Assembly (NCBI RefSeq): GCF_003319175.1
Contig: NZ_QOHK01000014.1
Coordinates: forward strand, 1-64,000
Reading direction: 5' to 3'
Origin: Blastococcus sp. TF02-8
GTDB lineage: Bacteria > Actinomycetota > Actinomycetes > Mycobacteriales > Geodermatophilaceae
DNA length: 64,000 nt
Both the position numbers and the translations under genes were made by a program. Under the pieces are notes generated by a model that made no database searches, had not been told where the DNA came from, and was given only the letters and a program-made list of their open reading frames with translations. Of the stretch, positions 24,934 to 33,326 are shown in pieces (position 1 is the stretch's first letter; each line of letters begins with the position of its first letter).

Positions 24934-25809
24934 TCACAAGGCGGACGTGCTGAGCCCGGTGGCGCCCAGCCAGGCCCGCAGCCAGATCATGAGCGCGTCC
25001 CACCAGCCGGTTAGCAGCAGAATTCCCAGCAGGATCATCAAGCCACCGCCGATCCGCATCACCGTCGGGGCGTGACGGCGGGCGAAGGCGGAGAACGTGA
25101 GGGCGCGCCGGGCACCGAGGGCGACCAGGACGAAGGGGATGCCGAGCCCGAGGCAGTAGGCGAGGGCGAGGATGGCGCCGCGGCCGGCGGATGCCTGGGT
25201 GTAGGCGAGGGTGTTCACCGCGGCGAGCGTCGGGCCGAGGCAGGGGGTCCACCCGAGGCCGAAGACGACGCCGAGGACCGGGGCGCCGGCCAGGCCGGCC
25301 GGTGGCCGGCGGTGGATGCGGCGTTCGCGCATCAGCCAGGGGATCGCGCCGAGAAAGGACAGCCCCATCGCGATCACGACGACGCCGGCGACCCGGGTGA
25401 GCAGCGGTGCCCACTCCAGCAGCAGCCGGCCCAGGCCGCCGAACAGGGCGCCGAAGGAGACGAAGACGGCGCTGAAGCCGGCGACGAACAGCAGGGAACC
25501 GGCGAGTACCCGGCCGCGGCCGGCGGCTGCCGGCCCGGCCTGTGATGAGGACGTGCTGCGGGTCTCGGGGGAGCAGTCGGCCGATGCCGTCCCCGCGGGG
25601 CTGCCGCCGGCAGGCTGCGGAACCCGGGGCTGGCCGGCGGTGGCCTGGGCGCCGGCGAGCCCGGCGACATAGCTGACGTAGCCGGGAATCAGCGGAAGGC
25701 AGCACGGGGAGGCGAAGCTGATCAACCCGACCAGTGCCGCCACCGCCATGGCGAGCAGCAGGGAGCCATCGGTGACGATCCCGGCGAACGTCGCGGCGAG
25801 GTCGCTCAC
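24934..25809 (-). CDS. ccdA: CcdA-type thiol-disulfide transporter
   Basis: 291 aa from GTG 25809 (GTGA overlap with the tlpA stop). Six membrane helices with the conserved cysteines in SFASPCCLPL (C36/C37) and GWTPCLGP. A ~40-residue Pro/Ser-rich insert follows TM1. Role: passes electrons from cytosolic thioredoxin across the membrane to extracytoplasmic TlpA/ResA-like proteins. The coupled tlpA gene upstream supports this. One of three CcdA-like proteins in the window. Confidence 0.85.
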   Translation of the reverse strand: MSDLAATFAGIVTDGSLLLAMAVAALVGLISFASPCCLPLIPGYVSYVAGLAGAQATAGQPRVPQPAGGSPAGTASADCSPETRSTSSSQAGPAAAGRGRVLAGSLLFVAGFSAVFVSFGALFGGLGRLLLEWAPLLTRVAGVVVIAMGLSFLGAIPWLMRERRIHRRPPAGLAGAPVLGVVFGLGWTPCLGPTLAAVNTLAYTQASAGRGAILALAYCLGLGIPFVLVALGARRALTFSAFARRHAPTVMRIGGGLMILLGILLLTGWWDALMIWLRAWLGATGLSTSAL

Positions 25810-26420
25810 GCCTCGGTCTCCTCGATCAGCAGCTCCACCGCAGCGCGTAGGTCATCACCGCGGACCTGGCCGGTGTAGACGGCAGCCACCCGGCCGTCCC
25901 GGTCCAGCAGGATGGTGGACGGGACGACGTTCGCCGGGAAGCCGCGGAAGGCCAGCGCCACCTCACCGCGAGGGTCGAAGACCGAGGGGTAGGCGACGCC
26001 CAGTCTCTCCACGAAGGCGACGGCCAGTTGTCGCTCGTCCTTGACGTCGATGCCGAGGAACTGGACGCCGCGGTCGGCGACGTCAGCGTGCACGGCCTGG
26101 AACTCCGGCGTTTCCACCCGGCACGGCACGCACCAGGATCCCCAGAAGTTGATCACGGCGACATTCCCGGCCAGCGATGAGGAGTCGAACGGAGTTCCGT
26201 CGAGCAGCTCCCCGGAGAAGGCAGGGGCCGGCGCACGCCGTTCTTCCGGGATCACGGTCGCCGCGGCTGTGGGCTCCCGGAATTCGAACTCACCGGTGCC
26301 ACCCTCGTCGCCGGTCAGCCCCGTGGAACAGCCGAGCAGCGCCGTCGAGCTCAGCGCTCCGGCGGCGATCAGGAAGATGCGACGGTTGAGCACACGATCG
26401 GAGCCAGCTGTGCTGGTCAC
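25806..26420 (-). CDS. TlpA-like thioredoxin lipoprotein
   Basis: 204 aa from GTG 26420. Signal peptide with lipobox ALLGC (C31). Thioredoxin fold with redox motif FWGSWCVPC (C97/C100) and a cis-Pro region NVVPSTILLD. Family role: reduces disulfides of apocytochrome c or copper-site proteins outside the membrane. Coupled to ccdA and preceded by operator B 26 bp upstream. Confidence 0.85.
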   Translation of the reverse strand: MTSTAGSDRVLNRRIFLIAAGALSSTALLGCSTGLTGDEGGTGEFEFREPTAAATVIPEERRAPAPAFSGELLDGTPFDSSSLAGNVAVINFWGSWCVPCRVETPEFQAVHADVADRGVQFLGIDVKDERQLAVAFVERLGVAYPSVFDPRGEVALAFRGFPANVVPSTILLDRDGRVAAVYTGQVRGDDLRAAVELLIEETEA

Positions 26421-26445
26421 CGCGGTCGCCGGTCTTCGCGGGATC

Positions 26446-26462
26446 GACTAAGCACGCTAGTA
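26446..26462. promoter_or_regulatory. YACTA-N7-TAGTR operator B (tlpA-ccdA)
   Basis: GACTA-AGCACGC-TAGTA, 26 bp upstream of the tlpA start on the - strand. Matches the island dyad with one half-site mismatch. Confidence 0.65.
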
Positions 26463-26510
26463 AGTTACAGGCCCTCCGGTAGCGCCGCGATCGTCCACCG
26501 TGTGGGCTGC

Positions 26511-26552
26511 AGCGCATCCGGCCGGACCCTTTCGGCGCCGGCCGGATGCGCT
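26511..26552 (-). terminator. Strong hairpin terminator after the glutaredoxin operon
   Basis: A perfect 15-bp inverted repeat (26511-26525 with 26538-26552, AGCGCATCCGGCCGG / complement) with a 12-nt loop lies 5 nt beyond the stop of the - strand glutaredoxin gene. Confidence 0.8.
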
Positions 26553-26556
26553 GGCC

Positions 26557-26862
26557 TCACGAGCTCGACCGTCTCCATCCCCAGCTGGTGCCGCGGTGGT
26601 CGTGGGGAGCGTCGTTGCGACGCTGGAGCTCACGCCTGAGCTTGCGCTCGGAGAGGCGGCCGAAGGAGAAGAAGTCCCCGTCCACCAAGATGCCGGGGGC
26701 GAAGAGGACGCCGTGCCGTTCTCCCAGCGCCCGACCCTCCTCGGTCTCCAGGCTGATCTCTTGGGTCTCGAACTCCTGTTCCTGGCTCAGCTGGGCCAGC
26801 GTCTCCTTGGCCTGTTCGCAGAAGGAGCACGACGTCTGGGTGAGGAGGGTGACGACGGTCAT
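26557..26862 (-). CDS. Glutaredoxin-like protein
   Basis: 101 aa from ATG 26862, overlapping the upstream redoxin stop (ATGA). Begins directly with a thioredoxin-fold strand; redox motif CSFC (C12/C15), FAPGILVDGDFFSFGRLSERKLRREL as the usual glutaredoxin/NrdH-like C-terminal half. No signal peptide, so it is cytosolic. It could feed electrons to the CcdA-like protein of the same operon. The last ~20 residues are basic and unstructured. Confidence 0.8.
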   Translation of the reverse strand: MTVVTLLTQTSCSFCEQAKETLAQLSQEQEFETQEISLETEEGRALGERHGVLFAPGILVDGDFFSFGRLSERKLRRELQRRNDAPHDHRGTSWGWRRSSS

Positions 26863-27566
26863 CGGTCGGTCCGGGCGGCCTCGAGGTCGGCGAGGATGGT
26901 GTCGACGGGCAGGTACATCGTGTAGTCCGGCGCGCCGCCGTAGTCGGCCCGCCAGACGATCTCGCCCTCACCGTCGACGAGGATGAAGCTGTGCCCGGCC
27001 GTGGTGTCGCCCATCATCCCGTACTTGTTCGCCTCGTAGGCCTCGACCACCGCCAGGTCAGGGTCAGCCAGTGCGAGGGATTCCAGACCGTCGTCGTCCA
27101 TCTTTTGGACCAGCAGGTCCTGGGGAGCGTTGGTGATGCTGACCAGCCGGTCCACGCCGGCCTCCTCCAGCTGAGGGGTCGCCGCCTCGAGGTCGCGGAT
27201 CTGGTCCCAGCAGGCCTGGCAGCCCAGCCCCTCGTGGAAGTACAGCAGCACGTTTTCCCCGCGGAAGTCGCTGAGTGATACGTCCTGTCCGTTCGTACCC
27301 GGCAGGGTGAAGTCCGGAGCCTCCTCGCCGGGGCCGGGTGATCCGACGTCGTAGCGCTCGGGGTCGGCCGCCCCTGCGGAGCTCGTGCTGCTCTGGTAGA
27401 GGGCGTAGAGGCCGCCGATGACCAGGATCGCCACGAGCCCGGCAACCACCCAGATCCGGGCCCCGCCGCCGCGCTGGTCGCGACGGGCGGCAGCGACGGC
27501 TTGTGCGCCTCGTGTGCTGGGCCCTGCGCTGGGGCTCTTGGTCGTGCCGCGTCCACTCATGGTCAT
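26859..27566 (-). CDS. Membrane-anchored peroxiredoxin/redoxin-like protein
   Basis: 235 aa from ATG 27566 (ATGA overlap with the ccdA stop). One N-terminal membrane anchor at ~37-58, then an AhpC/TSA-like fold (APDFTLPGTNGQDVSLSDFRGENVLLYFHEG) with C116/C119 in GLGCQACW. C-terminal AGHSFILVDGEGEIVWRADYGG matches redoxin family layout. It probably exchanges thiols with the adjacent CcdA-like transporter on the outer face. Often found in actinobacteria beside mercury or copper genes. Confidence 0.78.
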   Translation of the reverse strand: MTMSGRGTTKSPSAGPSTRGAQAVAAARRDQRGGGARIWVVAGLVAILVIGGLYALYQSSTSSAGAADPERYDVGSPGPGEEAPDFTLPGTNGQDVSLSDFRGENVLLYFHEGLGCQACWDQIRDLEAATPQLEEAGVDRLVSITNAPQDLLVQKMDDDGLESLALADPDLAVVEAYEANKYGMMGDTTAGHSFILVDGEGEIVWRADYGGAPDYTMYLPVDTILADLEAARTDR

Positions 27567-28501
27567 GATCTCCCGGTCGGTGAGGTCTCGGTCGGTTCGA
27601 CGACGCTGTCCTCGCCGTCGGTCGGGCTGGTGGGGGAGGGGTCGACGTCCGAGCTCCGGTTGCGGAATGCGCGCACGATGACCATCGCCAGGGCGCCGAA
27701 GACGAGCGCAGCGGAGAGCCAGCCGGGGACGAACGACAGCGCGTCCTCGACCTGGGCGGCGGCGTGGCCGAGGGCCGCGGTGAGACGGATCTGCCACTCG
27801 CCGGTCGCCATCCCCTGACCGGCAAGGGCCAGGACCATGGTCAGCGCACCCATCAGGATCATCAGCACCGCGGAGAGCAGCGTGGAGAGCAGAATCGTGC
27901 GGCGCAGCCGGCCTGCCCGGAGGGTCACCGTTCGGCTGGCCAGCAGGCGCGTCTTGCCCCAGTCCCGGCGATCCCAGAGCAGGGCGATCACGGTCAACGG
28001 CGCCACCATGCCGAAGACGTAGGCGATCCCGACGGCCAGGGCCGCCGGGAAGGATGCGACTGCTCCGGACACTGCTGCGACGCCGGCCAGGACGGGGGCG
28101 CAGCAGGCGCTGGCTGCCCCGGAGAAGGCGCCGAGGCTATACACCGAGCGCAGGCCGCTACCGCCGCCCGTGCGCATGGACGGCATGGGCAGCATGAACT
28201 TCCAGCCGTTGAGCATCGCCAGGCCAGCGAGCACCATGAGGCCCCCACCGATCGAGAAGATGATCGCGTGCTGTTCGTTGAGCAGCCGGCTCAAGAACGA
28301 CGCGCCCAGGGCGATCGGCAGGATCACCGTTCCGACCCCGGCGGCGAAGACGACGGTCATGAGGACCAGGCGTGAGCGCTGTCGGAAGCTCGAGGCGAAA
28401 TAGGCCGGGAGCATGACCGACACGCAGCACGGAGCGAGCAGCGCGAGCACGCCTCCGATGAAGGAGGCGAGCACCGTCGTGGACAGCAAGAGGTCCTGCA
28501 T
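27563..28501 (-). CDS. CcdA-like transmembrane thiol transporter (second paralogue)
   Basis: 312 aa from ATG 28501 with GGAAG upstream (GTG 28507 is an alternative). Six to seven helices; cysteine pairs in LLAPCCVSVMLP and SACCAPVLAG stand where CcdA has its redox cysteines, but both are doubled. A C-terminal Pro/Ser/Thr acidic tail is cytosolic. It heads a three-gene operon with the redoxin and glutaredoxin, suggesting a complete electron relay: glutaredoxin to CcdA-like protein to extracytoplasmic redoxin. Confidence 0.78.
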   Translation of the reverse strand: MQDLLLSTTVLASFIGGVLALLAPCCVSVMLPAYFASSFRQRSRLVLMTVVFAAGVGTVILPIALGASFLSRLLNEQHAIIFSIGGGLMVLAGLAMLNGWKFMLPMPSMRTGGGSGLRSVYSLGAFSGAASACCAPVLAGVAAVSGAVASFPAALAVGIAYVFGMVAPLTVIALLWDRRDWGKTRLLASRTVTLRAGRLRRTILLSTLLSAVLMILMGALTMVLALAGQGMATGEWQIRLTAALGHAAAQVEDALSFVPGWLSAALVFGALAMVIVRAFRNRSSDVDPSPTSPTDGEDSVVEPTETSPTGRS

Positions 28502-28613
28502 CGTCACTTCCAGCTGACTCGGATGGGAGCACGGGCTCTACTGGTGGCCGGATGGGCGCTACCGGAGACGGCCGCACGATGGGACTGCGGCGCGTTCCCG
28601 CTCCCGCGGCGTC

Positions 28614-28630
28614 CACTATGACACATAGGA
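28614..28630. promoter_or_regulatory. YACTA-N7-TAGTR operator C1
   Basis: CACTA-TGACACA-TAGGA in the 234-bp divergent region between the CcdA-like operon and the small Met-rich gene. First of three operators spaced 28 and 32 bp apart. Confidence 0.7.
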
Positions 28631-28641
28631 GCCAGCTCGAC

Positions 28642-28658
28642 CACTATGACAAATAGGA
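28642..28658. promoter_or_regulatory. YACTA-N7-TAGTR operator C2
   Basis: CACTA-TGACAAA-TAGGA, nearly identical to C1, including the following G. Confidence 0.7.
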
Positions 28659-28673
28659 GTCGAGGTTCGACAC

Positions 28674-28690
28674 CACTATCCTCCTTAGGA
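28674..28690. promoter_or_regulatory. YACTA-N7-TAGTR operator C3
   Basis: CACTA-TCCTCCT-TAGGA, followed by GATAGTGG so that the site lies inside a longer dyad at 28673-28698. It is 45 bp upstream of the small gene ATG at 28736. Confidence 0.7.
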
Positions 28691-28735
28691 GATAGTGGGT
28701 CGTCGCGCCACTGGGGCGCCCGAACGGAGGAACCG

Positions 28736-28963
28736 ATGTCCGAGTCGCTGTACCTACTTGCGCTCCTGGCCTGCCCCGTGGGGATGGGGTTGATGATGTG
28801 GATGATGATGAAGATGCAGCGGCCGTCCGCCTCTGCGGCCGCGGAGAGCCCTGCCGAGACGACCGTCGACAAGCAGGCTGAGCTCATCAAGCTGCGCGCC
28901 GAGATCGACCAGCTGCGCGCCGAGCGCCGGGACGACTCCAAGCCGGCGGGCTGGGCTCTCTGA
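28736..28963 (+). CDS. Small one-TM protein with CPxxMGxMMWxM motif and coiled coil (paralogue A)
   Basis: 75 aa from ATG 28736 with GGAGGAACC upstream. One hydrophobic helix carries ACPVGMGLMMWMMM; the rest is a short charged coiled coil (ELIKLRAEIDQLRAERR). The same layout occurs at 35978. Met/Cys side chains in the helix suggest Cu(I) or another soft metal. No named function is known to me; both copies sit directly behind the island operator. Confidence 0.65.
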   Translation: MSESLYLLALLACPVGMGLMMWMMMKMQRPSASAAAESPAETTVDKQAELIKLRAEIDQLRAERRDDSKPAGWAL

Positions 28964-29044
28964 CCGCTGCGCCGGTACGGCGTGGACTCACAGGACGCGC
29001 GCACCCTGGGGCCGCGACCGCTTGCAGTGAGCGCATCGCGACCA

Positions 29045-29075
29045 CACATCCGGCACACGGATTCTTCACATCCGG
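29045..29075 (+). repeat. Direct repeat CACATCCGG x2
   Basis: CACATCCGG at 29045-29053 and 29067-29075, spaced exactly 22 bp start to start (two helical turns), upstream of the Met-rich secreted protein gene. This is suitable for a dimeric response regulator such as the OmpR-type protein encoded at 30425. Confidence 0.45.
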
Positions 29076-29136
29076 TGGGCACCGTGGAGTCAGGTCGCTC
29101 ACCGGCGGCCTGTCGCCTACCGAGGAGAAGAGTCTC

Positions 29137-29499
29137 TTGAGCAAGCGCACGATCATCGCCGTCGCCACCGGTGTCATTGCCGGTGCCACTGTGGTGGGGG
29201 TTCCCGCCTTCGCCTACGCCGACGCCGCTTCGGAAACCGGGACAGCGGATTCCCACATGGAGTCGGTGATGGACGATCCGGCCTTCTACGACCGCATGAT
29301 GGCCGCCATGTCCAACATGATGTCCGACCCGCAGATGCAGGAGCAGATGCGGGACCACATGCGAACCATGATGGAGGGCATGTCCTCGATGGAGGACATG
29401 GAGGACATGCACGGTCACATGGACGGCATGCATGGCGGCATGGGCGGCGGCATGGGCGGAGAGTCCTCCGACGACGCCGGCGACTCGGCTACCCCCTGA
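29137..29499 (+). CDS. Secreted Met/His/Asp-rich protein (probable copper binder)
   Basis: 120 aa from TTG 29137, chosen because GAGGAGAAG lies ~9 nt upstream and a clean signal peptide follows (IIAVATGVIAGATVVGVPAFA). The mature part has many methionines, histidines and acids (DRMMAAMSNMMSDPQMQEQM, MHGHMDGMHGGMGGGMGG). Met/His clusters of this kind bind Cu(I)/Cu(II) in periplasmic copper proteins such as CopC/PcoE-type chaperones. Not a recognised family. Placed before lgt and the two-component genes. Confidence 0.7.
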   Translation: MSKRTIIAVATGVIAGATVVGVPAFAYADAASETGTADSHMESVMDDPAFYDRMMAAMSNMMSDPQMQEQMRDHMRTMMEGMSSMEDMEDMHGHMDGMHGGMGGGMGGESSDDAGDSATP

Positions 29500-29659
29500 C
29501 ACCTCCAGCGGAGGGCGCGTTCCTCCCGGAGTCTCCTGGCACTCTGAGCGCCAGGAACGCCTTCGCGGAACCCCGATGAGTCCCGAGCGATCGAGACCGA
29601 CCGCATCGACCGAGCTCACCAGCGCTCGGTCGCGACATCATTGACAGAGAGGCACACCC

Positions 29660-30421
29660 GTGCGGCCCGTCCTGTTCGAGGTCTTCGGTTTCCCGATCAA
29701 CAGCTACGGCGTCAGCAAGGCCGCCGCCGCACTGGTGGCGGGGTACCTGCTGGCCCGTGAGTTCCGACGCTTGGGATGGAATCCCGACCGCGCCTGGTCG
29801 ATCGTCATCGCGGCGACCGTCATGGGATTCGTCGGCGGCAAGCTGTACTACCTCGCCGAGCACGCCGGAAGCCTGTCACTGCATTCGTTCGGACCGTCCG
29901 GGTTCACCTGGTACGGCGGCCTGATCGCCGGCGTCGCGACCGTCGTGGTAATGGCACGCCGGTACGAGCTTCCGCTGGGGCAGCTGGCGGGGATCGCGGC
30001 CGCGCCCTTGTCCCTGGCCTACGGCATCGGACGCATCGGGTGCTTCCTCTCCGGCGACGGCTCCTACGGGCAGCCGTCTGACCTGCCCTGGGCAGTGGCC
30101 TTCCCGGACGGGACGATGCCGACCATGGTTCCCGTGCATCCCGCAGCGCTGTACGAAGCAGCCGTCGCGCTGGCCGTCGGCGGGCTGCTGTGGGTTCTGC
30201 GCACCCGGTGGGCACCGCTGCACGTCTTCGGCCTGTACGCGGTGCTCAGCGGAGTCGCACGGTTCCTCGTCGAGGAGATCCGCCTCAACGAGGAGGTCCT
30301 GCTCGGGCTGACCCAGCCCCAGCTCTGGTCGCTCGTCCTCGTTGCCATCGGTGTCGGTCTCCTGGCGACCGGGAGGCGCGACCGGTCCGGTAGGCAGCCG
30401 GTCGCGTCCGCGGCCGCCTGA
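29660..30421 (+). CDS. lgt: Prolipoprotein diacylglyceryl transferase (Lgt) paralogue
   Basis: 253 aa from GTG 29660 with GAGAGG upstream. Seven membrane segments and the Lgt signature GIGRIGCFLSGDGSYGQPSDLPWAVAFP, VHPAALYEA, and RFLVEEIRLNEE. Reaction: transfers diacylglyceryl from phosphatidylglycerol to the lipobox cysteine. In place of the HGG motif of E. coli Lgt it has WYGG, a variant whose activity is not certain. It sits in a metal island rich in lipoproteins, so it may serve them specifically. Three bases separate its stop from the response-regulator GTG. Confidence 0.8.
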   Translation: MRPVLFEVFGFPINSYGVSKAAAALVAGYLLAREFRRLGWNPDRAWSIVIAATVMGFVGGKLYYLAEHAGSLSLHSFGPSGFTWYGGLIAGVATVVVMARRYELPLGQLAGIAAAPLSLAYGIGRIGCFLSGDGSYGQPSDLPWAVAFPDGTMPTMVPVHPAALYEAAVALAVGGLLWVLRTRWAPLHVFGLYAVLSGVARFLVEEIRLNEEVLLGLTQPQLWSLVLVAIGVGLLATGRRDRSGRQPVASAAA

Positions 30422-30424
30422 GCG

Positions 30425-31156
30425 GTGGAGCCAGACTTCGGCGGTGGGCCAGGTTCTCGCGCCAGCGGAACCGTCCTCGTGGTCGACGACGAGGCGAAGA
30501 TCCGGGAACTCGTCGGTGCCTACCTGGAGCGCGAGGGCTACCACGTCCTCCTCGCTGAGAACGGTCTGGACGCGCTGCGCCTGGTCGAACGCCTCCGCCC
30601 CGATCTGCTGGTCCTCGACCTGGGGCTGCCCGACATCCCGGGTGAAGAGCTTCTCCGCCTGCTGCGCCGGTCCAGCGACGTCCCCGTGGTGATGCTGACC
30701 GCCCGGGCCAGCGAGGGAGATCGCGTGGCGGGCCTGCGTTTGGGCGCCGATGACTACGTGACCAAGCCCTTCAGCCCGCGAGAGCTCGTCGCGCGAGTCG
30801 GGGCCGTCCTCCGCCGCGCCGGCGGCGGACGGCCCGGTCGTGTTCCGACCTTCGCCAGTGGCCGGCTGGCTATCGACCAGGAGAGCCGGGAGGTGACTCT
30901 CGACGGTGAGTCGATCGAGCTGACCCGCACGGAGTTCGACCTGCTCGTGATCCTGTCGTCCCGTCCCGGGCGGGCGTGGACGCGTGCCGAACTGATCAGT
31001 CGCCTGCAGGGCCACGGCTTCGATGGGTACGACCGCACGGTGGACGTGCACGTCAAGAACCTGCGGCGGAAGCTCGGCGACCACTCCCGGCGTCCGAGCT
31101 TTGTCCTGACGGTTGCCGGGATCGGCTACAAGTTCGGGGCGACCGCCGATGAGTAG
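30425..31156 (+). CDS. OmpR-family response regulator
   Basis: 243 aa from GTG 30425. Receiver domain with acidic pocket D21/D22, phosphoacceptor D65 (LLVLDLGLPD) and K in YVTKPFSP; C-terminal winged helix (ELTRTEFDLLVILSSRPGRAWTRAEL ... TVDVHVKNLRRKLGD). The stop overlaps the kinase start by 8 nt. With the copper genes downstream it is plausibly a CopR/CutR-type copper regulator. Confidence 0.85.
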   Translation: MEPDFGGGPGSRASGTVLVVDDEAKIRELVGAYLEREGYHVLLAENGLDALRLVERLRPDLLVLDLGLPDIPGEELLRLLRRSSDVPVVMLTARASEGDRVAGLRLGADDYVTKPFSPRELVARVGAVLRRAGGGRPGRVPTFASGRLAIDQESREVTLDGESIELTRTEFDLLVILSSRPGRAWTRAELISRLQGHGFDGYDRTVDVHVKNLRRKLGDHSRRPSFVLTVAGIGYKFGATADE

Positions 31157-32594
31157 TTCCCTGGCCCGGCGACTGGGCCTGGGCTTCGCGGCGATCGCGC
31201 TCGTCGCGGCCCTCCTGGCCGCCCTGTTGGTCAATCTCGCGTTCAGCAGCCGCTTCGAGTCCTACCTCGACCAACAACGGTCGGCTCGGGTGGACCAGAT
31301 CGCTGCTGCGGTCACCGGTGCGTACGTGTCCGCGGAGGGCTGGGACCCCGAGCGTCTCGACCAGCTCGGGCCGGCGGTGTCCATGGCCGGTGCCGAGGTC
31401 CGCCTGGTCGATGCGGCGGGGGAGACGGTCTGGCCGACCGCAGGCAGCACCACCAGCGAGATGGCGCAGATGCATCGGGAGATGATGGCGGCGGGACCAC
31501 TGGCCGACCCGGTCACCGTTCCGATCACCGTCGACGGGCAGCCGCGGGGAACCCTGCTGGTCGCGCTCCCCGAGGGCAGTGTGCCACTCGCTGATCGGCA
31601 GCTCCGCAGCTCCGTGAATCGGCTGCTTTTCGTGGGGGGACTCGCCGTAGCGCTGATCGCCTCGGTCCTGGGCCTGCTGTTCGCTCGGCGGGTCACCCGC
31701 CCGCTCGCGGAGCTGACCGCAGCAGCTGATGATCTGCGCGCCGGTGACCGTGGCCGGCGGGCCATGGTGAGCGGGCGCGATGAAGTTGCGGAGCTGGCGA
31801 CGGCGTTCAACGAGCTGGCCGCCTCCGCCGAACGGCAGGAGGCGCTCCGGCAGTCGTTCGCCGCGGACGTCGCCCATGAACTGCGCACGCCGCTGGCCAT
31901 CCTGCGCAGCCAGCTTGAAGCCGTCCAGGACGGCGTCCTCGACCTGACGCCCGCTCTGGTCTCCTCCTTGCACGAGGAGACCCTGCGGCTGGGGCGCCTC
32001 GTCGCCGACCTGGAGACCCTCACCCGCGACGACCACAACTCCTTCTCCCTGGAGCGCGTCACCCTCGATCTGGCCGAACTGGTGCGATCGGTCGCTGCGG
32101 GTTTCCAGCACCGCTTCGCCGAGCGTGGTCTCCAGCTGGACCTACGACTGACCCCAGCTCCGGTCTGCGGTGACCGGGTCAGGCTGGCCCAGGTGGTGAC
32201 CAACCTGCTCGGCAACGCGGTGAAATTCGTCCCGGGGGGCGGCCGGGTGACCGTGACCACTGGCACCCAGGGTGATGCGGTGCACCTGGAAGTGAGTGAC
32301 GACGGACCGGGGATTCCGGACGCGGAACTCCCGCAGGTCTTCGACAGGTACTTCCGAGGACGGGGTGCACGGGCAAACGGCTCGGGGATCGGGCTGGCGG
32401 TCGTGGCCACCCTCGTCCGCGCGCATGGCGGAGGGGTGAGCGCCACGAACGCACCCGACGGAGGGGCCGTCTTCACCATCACGTTCCCACTCGCAGAGCC
32501 CTCAGGTTCCGCAACGGCATCAGCACGTCCGCCGTCCGCAGTCGCCCGAGGTCCACTGCCCGAGTCCTCGACGGCTCCACCTCTTCAGGAGTGA
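31149..32594 (+). CDS. Sensor histidine kinase
   Basis: 481 aa from ATG 31149 (overlaps the regulator stop). Two membrane helices (~11-33 and ~165-187) bracket a ~130-residue extracytoplasmic domain containing an M/H-rich spot (EMAQMHREMM), a possible copper site. HAMP follows, then the H-box FAADVAHELRTPLA with H243, N-box NLLGNAVKFVP, and G-boxes DDGPGIPD and GSGIGLAV. Probably senses extracytoplasmic metal and phosphorylates the coupled OmpR-type regulator. Confidence 0.85.
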   Translation: MSSSLARRLGLGFAAIALVAALLAALLVNLAFSSRFESYLDQQRSARVDQIAAAVTGAYVSAEGWDPERLDQLGPAVSMAGAEVRLVDAAGETVWPTAGSTTSEMAQMHREMMAAGPLADPVTVPITVDGQPRGTLLVALPEGSVPLADRQLRSSVNRLLFVGGLAVALIASVLGLLFARRVTRPLAELTAAADDLRAGDRGRRAMVSGRDEVAELATAFNELAASAERQEALRQSFAADVAHELRTPLAILRSQLEAVQDGVLDLTPALVSSLHEETLRLGRLVADLETLTRDDHNSFSLERVTLDLAELVRSVAAGFQHRFAERGLQLDLRLTPAPVCGDRVRLAQVVTNLLGNAVKFVPGGGRVTVTTGTQGDAVHLEVSDDGPGIPDAELPQVFDRYFRGRGARANGSGIGLAVVATLVRAHGGGVSATNAPDGGAVFTITFPLAEPSGSATASARPPSAVARGPLPESSTAPPLQE

Positions 32595-32596
32595 CC

Positions 32597-33241
32597 ATGG
32601 CACCACGCAGAAGAGCGGAGGCGGCGCCGCCCACGACGGAGCGCGTGCGCGCCGTCTACGAGCGGCAGGCCGCGCACTACGACGCTGTCATCACGGCCGC
32701 CGAGTGGCTGCTGTTCCGGGGCGGCCGGTCGTGGGCCTGCCGGCAGGTCCGGGGAAGGGTCCTCGAGGTCGGCGTGGGCACCGGCCGGAACCTCCCGCTG
32801 TTCCCTCCGGAGGTCGAGCTGACCGGCATCGACCTGAGTCCGGCCATGCTGGCCCGGGCTGAGGCGCGCGCCGCGCAGTTGGCCCGGCCGGCAGACCTGT
32901 GCCTGGGCGACGCGCAGCGACTGCCTTTCCCCGACTCCAGCTTCGACTCGGTGATCGCCACCCTGACCTTGTGCAGCATCCCCGACGACCGAGCCGCAGT
33001 CGCCGAGATGGCTCGGGTGCTGCGGCCGGGCGGCCGCCTGGTGCTGCTCGATCACGTCGCCAGTCCGCTCCCGGCGATCCGGCGGGTTCAGCGCTTGCTG
33101 GAACCGGCCTTCCTGCGCCTGGCCGCCGACCACCTGCTGCGGGAGCCCGAGGTGGCGGTGCGGGCCGCCGGGCTGGAGATCCAGCATCTGCGTCGCTCGA
33201 AGCTGGGCATCGTCATGCGGCTGACGTGCACCAAGCCGTGA
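32597..33241 (+). CDS. Class I SAM-dependent methyltransferase
   Basis: 214 aa from ATG 32597 (CAGGAG upstream; 2-nt gap after the kinase). Motif I is VLEVGVGTGRNLPLF, followed by LTGIDLSPAML, DAQRLPFPDSSFDSV and VLRPGGRLVLLDHV. This is the UbiE/PmtA-like group acting on lipids or small molecules. It is co-transcribed with the two-component system. The substrate cannot be read; phospholipid modification is one option. Confidence 0.75.
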   Translation: MAPRRRAEAAPPTTERVRAVYERQAAHYDAVITAAEWLLFRGGRSWACRQVRGRVLEVGVGTGRNLPLFPPEVELTGIDLSPAMLARAEARAAQLARPADLCLGDAQRLPFPDSSFDSVIATLTLCSIPDDRAAVAEMARVLRPGGRLVLLDHVASPLPAIRRVQRLLEPAFLRLAADHLLREPEVAVRAAGLEIQHLRRSKLGIVMRLTCTKP

Positions 33242-33326
33242 GCCACTCCAATTGCCCTGTGCCTCCGGCGCGCCTGGCCCGTTGACACCGCTTCACAGCT
33301 CCCGTTCGCACCGAAGAGACAGGACC

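Noticed and set aside
22986-24953. 655-codon + strand frame opposite the cupredoxin and Dyp peroxidase genes
   Set aside because: Spans two well-supported - strand genes and their gap. No domain or ribosome site; an antisense shadow.
31053-32482. - strand frames opposite the histidine kinase
   Set aside because: Antisense frames without domains; the + strand kinase has all catalytic boxes.
32597-33241. Methyltransferase as part of a copper-chelating metabolite cluster
   Set aside because: No other biosynthetic genes (NRPS, PKS, methanobactin-like precursor) are present nearby; only a lone UbiE-like enzyme.
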